NCBI RefSeq assembly: GCF_023168325.1
Contig: NZ_AP025688.1
Span: 496,001-560,000 of the forward strand
Length of the DNA stretch: 64,000 nucleotides
Reading direction: 5' to 3'
Origin: Tsukamurella sp. PLM1
GTDB lineage: Bacteria; Actinomycetota; Actinomycetes; Mycobacteriales; Mycobacteriaceae
The stretch's first letter is position 1. Each line of letters begins with the position of its first letter. The notes beneath the pieces were generated by a model, which saw only the letters and a list, made by a program, of their open reading frames with translations, made no database searches and had not been told where the DNA came from. Shown in pieces: positions 63,872 to 64,000 of this stretch. The position numbers were made by a program, and so were the translations under genes.

Positions 63872-64000
63872 CTTCGCGGACGTGTCGGTGGGCGACGAGC
63901 TCCCCGAGCGGACCTTCGAGCTGACCCGCGGCGACCTGGTCAACTACGCCGGCGTCACCGGCGACCCCAACCCCATCCACTGGTCGGATCACATCGTGAA
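63858..64000 (+). CDS. hadB: (3R)-hydroxyacyl-ACP dehydratase catalytic subunit HadB (partial)
   Basis: Only the first 47 or so codons are in the window. MALRNFADVSVGDELPERTFELTRGDLVNYAGVTGDPNPIHWSD is the MaoC-like N-terminus, including the catalytic Asp-x4-His hydratase motif in GDPNPIH. It continues past the right edge. It overlaps hadA, matching the hadABC operon of mycobacteria. Confidence 0.92.
   Translation, partial: MALRNFADVSVGDELPERTFELTRGDLVNYAGVTGDPNPIHWSDHIV

Noticed and set aside
1-64000. Reading the many broken genes as a wave of pseudogenisation
   Set aside because: Essential genes in several pathways and a tRNA are hit, and most breaks are single-base losses in G/C runs; sequencing error explains all of them better.
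1-64000. Frequent word CACCGTCG (and GGCACCGTCG) as a possible chromosome-segregation or uptake motif
   Set aside because: It is a natural product of Thr-Val-Asp/Glu codons and GC bias; I saw it mostly inside genes on both strands without a clear skew.
1-64000. Insertion sequences, prophage or integrase
   Set aside because: No transposase, integrase or phage structural gene was found in any frame.

Overview
The window is high-GC DNA (roughly 70% by eye) from a mycolic-acid-producing actinobacterium (order Mycobacteriales). The gene order follows the Mycobacterium tuberculosis Rv0505c-Rv0636 backbone: serB1-like, glutaredoxin, hemACDB, hemL, the ccsX-ccdA-resB-ccsA cytochrome c genes, menA/E/B/C/D, pit, mgtA, menG, grcC1, htpX, yajQ, tRNA-Thr, tRNA-Met, rpmG and hadAB. 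HadAB, an MMPL exporter and a wax-ester synthase fit that group. The genus (Tsukamurella, Gordonia or a relative) cannot be fixed from the sequence alone.

Layout: 1-7.4 kb holds a HAD phosphatase, a glutaredoxin-like protein and the haem operon hemA-hemC-hemD-hemB with two membrane proteins. 7.4-24.4 kb is accessory: a TetR/cholesterol-oxidase pair, a Nudix enzyme, a beta-lactamase-fold protein, a copper chaperone behind a CsoR-type box, a CYTH protein, an MMPL exporter with its own TetR and a paired operator, an acyl-CoA oxidase, a MazEF module, PhoD, and a carboxylesterase/wax-ester synthase pair. 24.6-32.3 kb carries hemL, system II cytochrome c biogenesis and a cysteine-desulfhydrase-like enzyme. 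32.6-44.8 kb holds menA, menE, menB and menC, fatty-acid oxidation genes and a phosphate transporter divergent from a BTAD-FHA regulator across a PHO-box-like repeat. 44.8-54.5 kb is a second accessory stretch: TetR/amidase, a DUF302/CstR-like pair with a second G/C-rich palindrome, a Xre-RES toxin-antitoxin module, and AbrB/MarR. 54.5-64 kb returns to the backbone (menD, mgtA, menG, grcC1, htpX, yajQ, three tRNAs, rpmG, hadAB), interrupted by an AbiEi-like gene between two copies of a ~107-bp repeat.

Metabolically the window joins haem supply (hemACDBL), cytochrome c assembly (ccsX/ccdA/resB/ccsA) and menaquinone synthesis (menA-E, menG, with the side chain possibly supplied by GrcC1): the components of an aerobic respiratory chain.

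The dominant oddity is technical. About two dozen frameshifts, most of them single missing bases in short G or C runs, break genes that should be essential (menA, menE, menG, mgtA, pit and others), and even shorten the T-stem of tRNA-Met. They are best read as base-calling errors, so broken genes are annotated as one corrected gene each. Real biological points of interest are an HtpX homologue that has lost the second His of its HEXXH motif, a CsoR-family regulator lacking the Cu(I)-binding His, paired operators for MMPL/TetR and TetR/amidase, and two families of small structured repeats.
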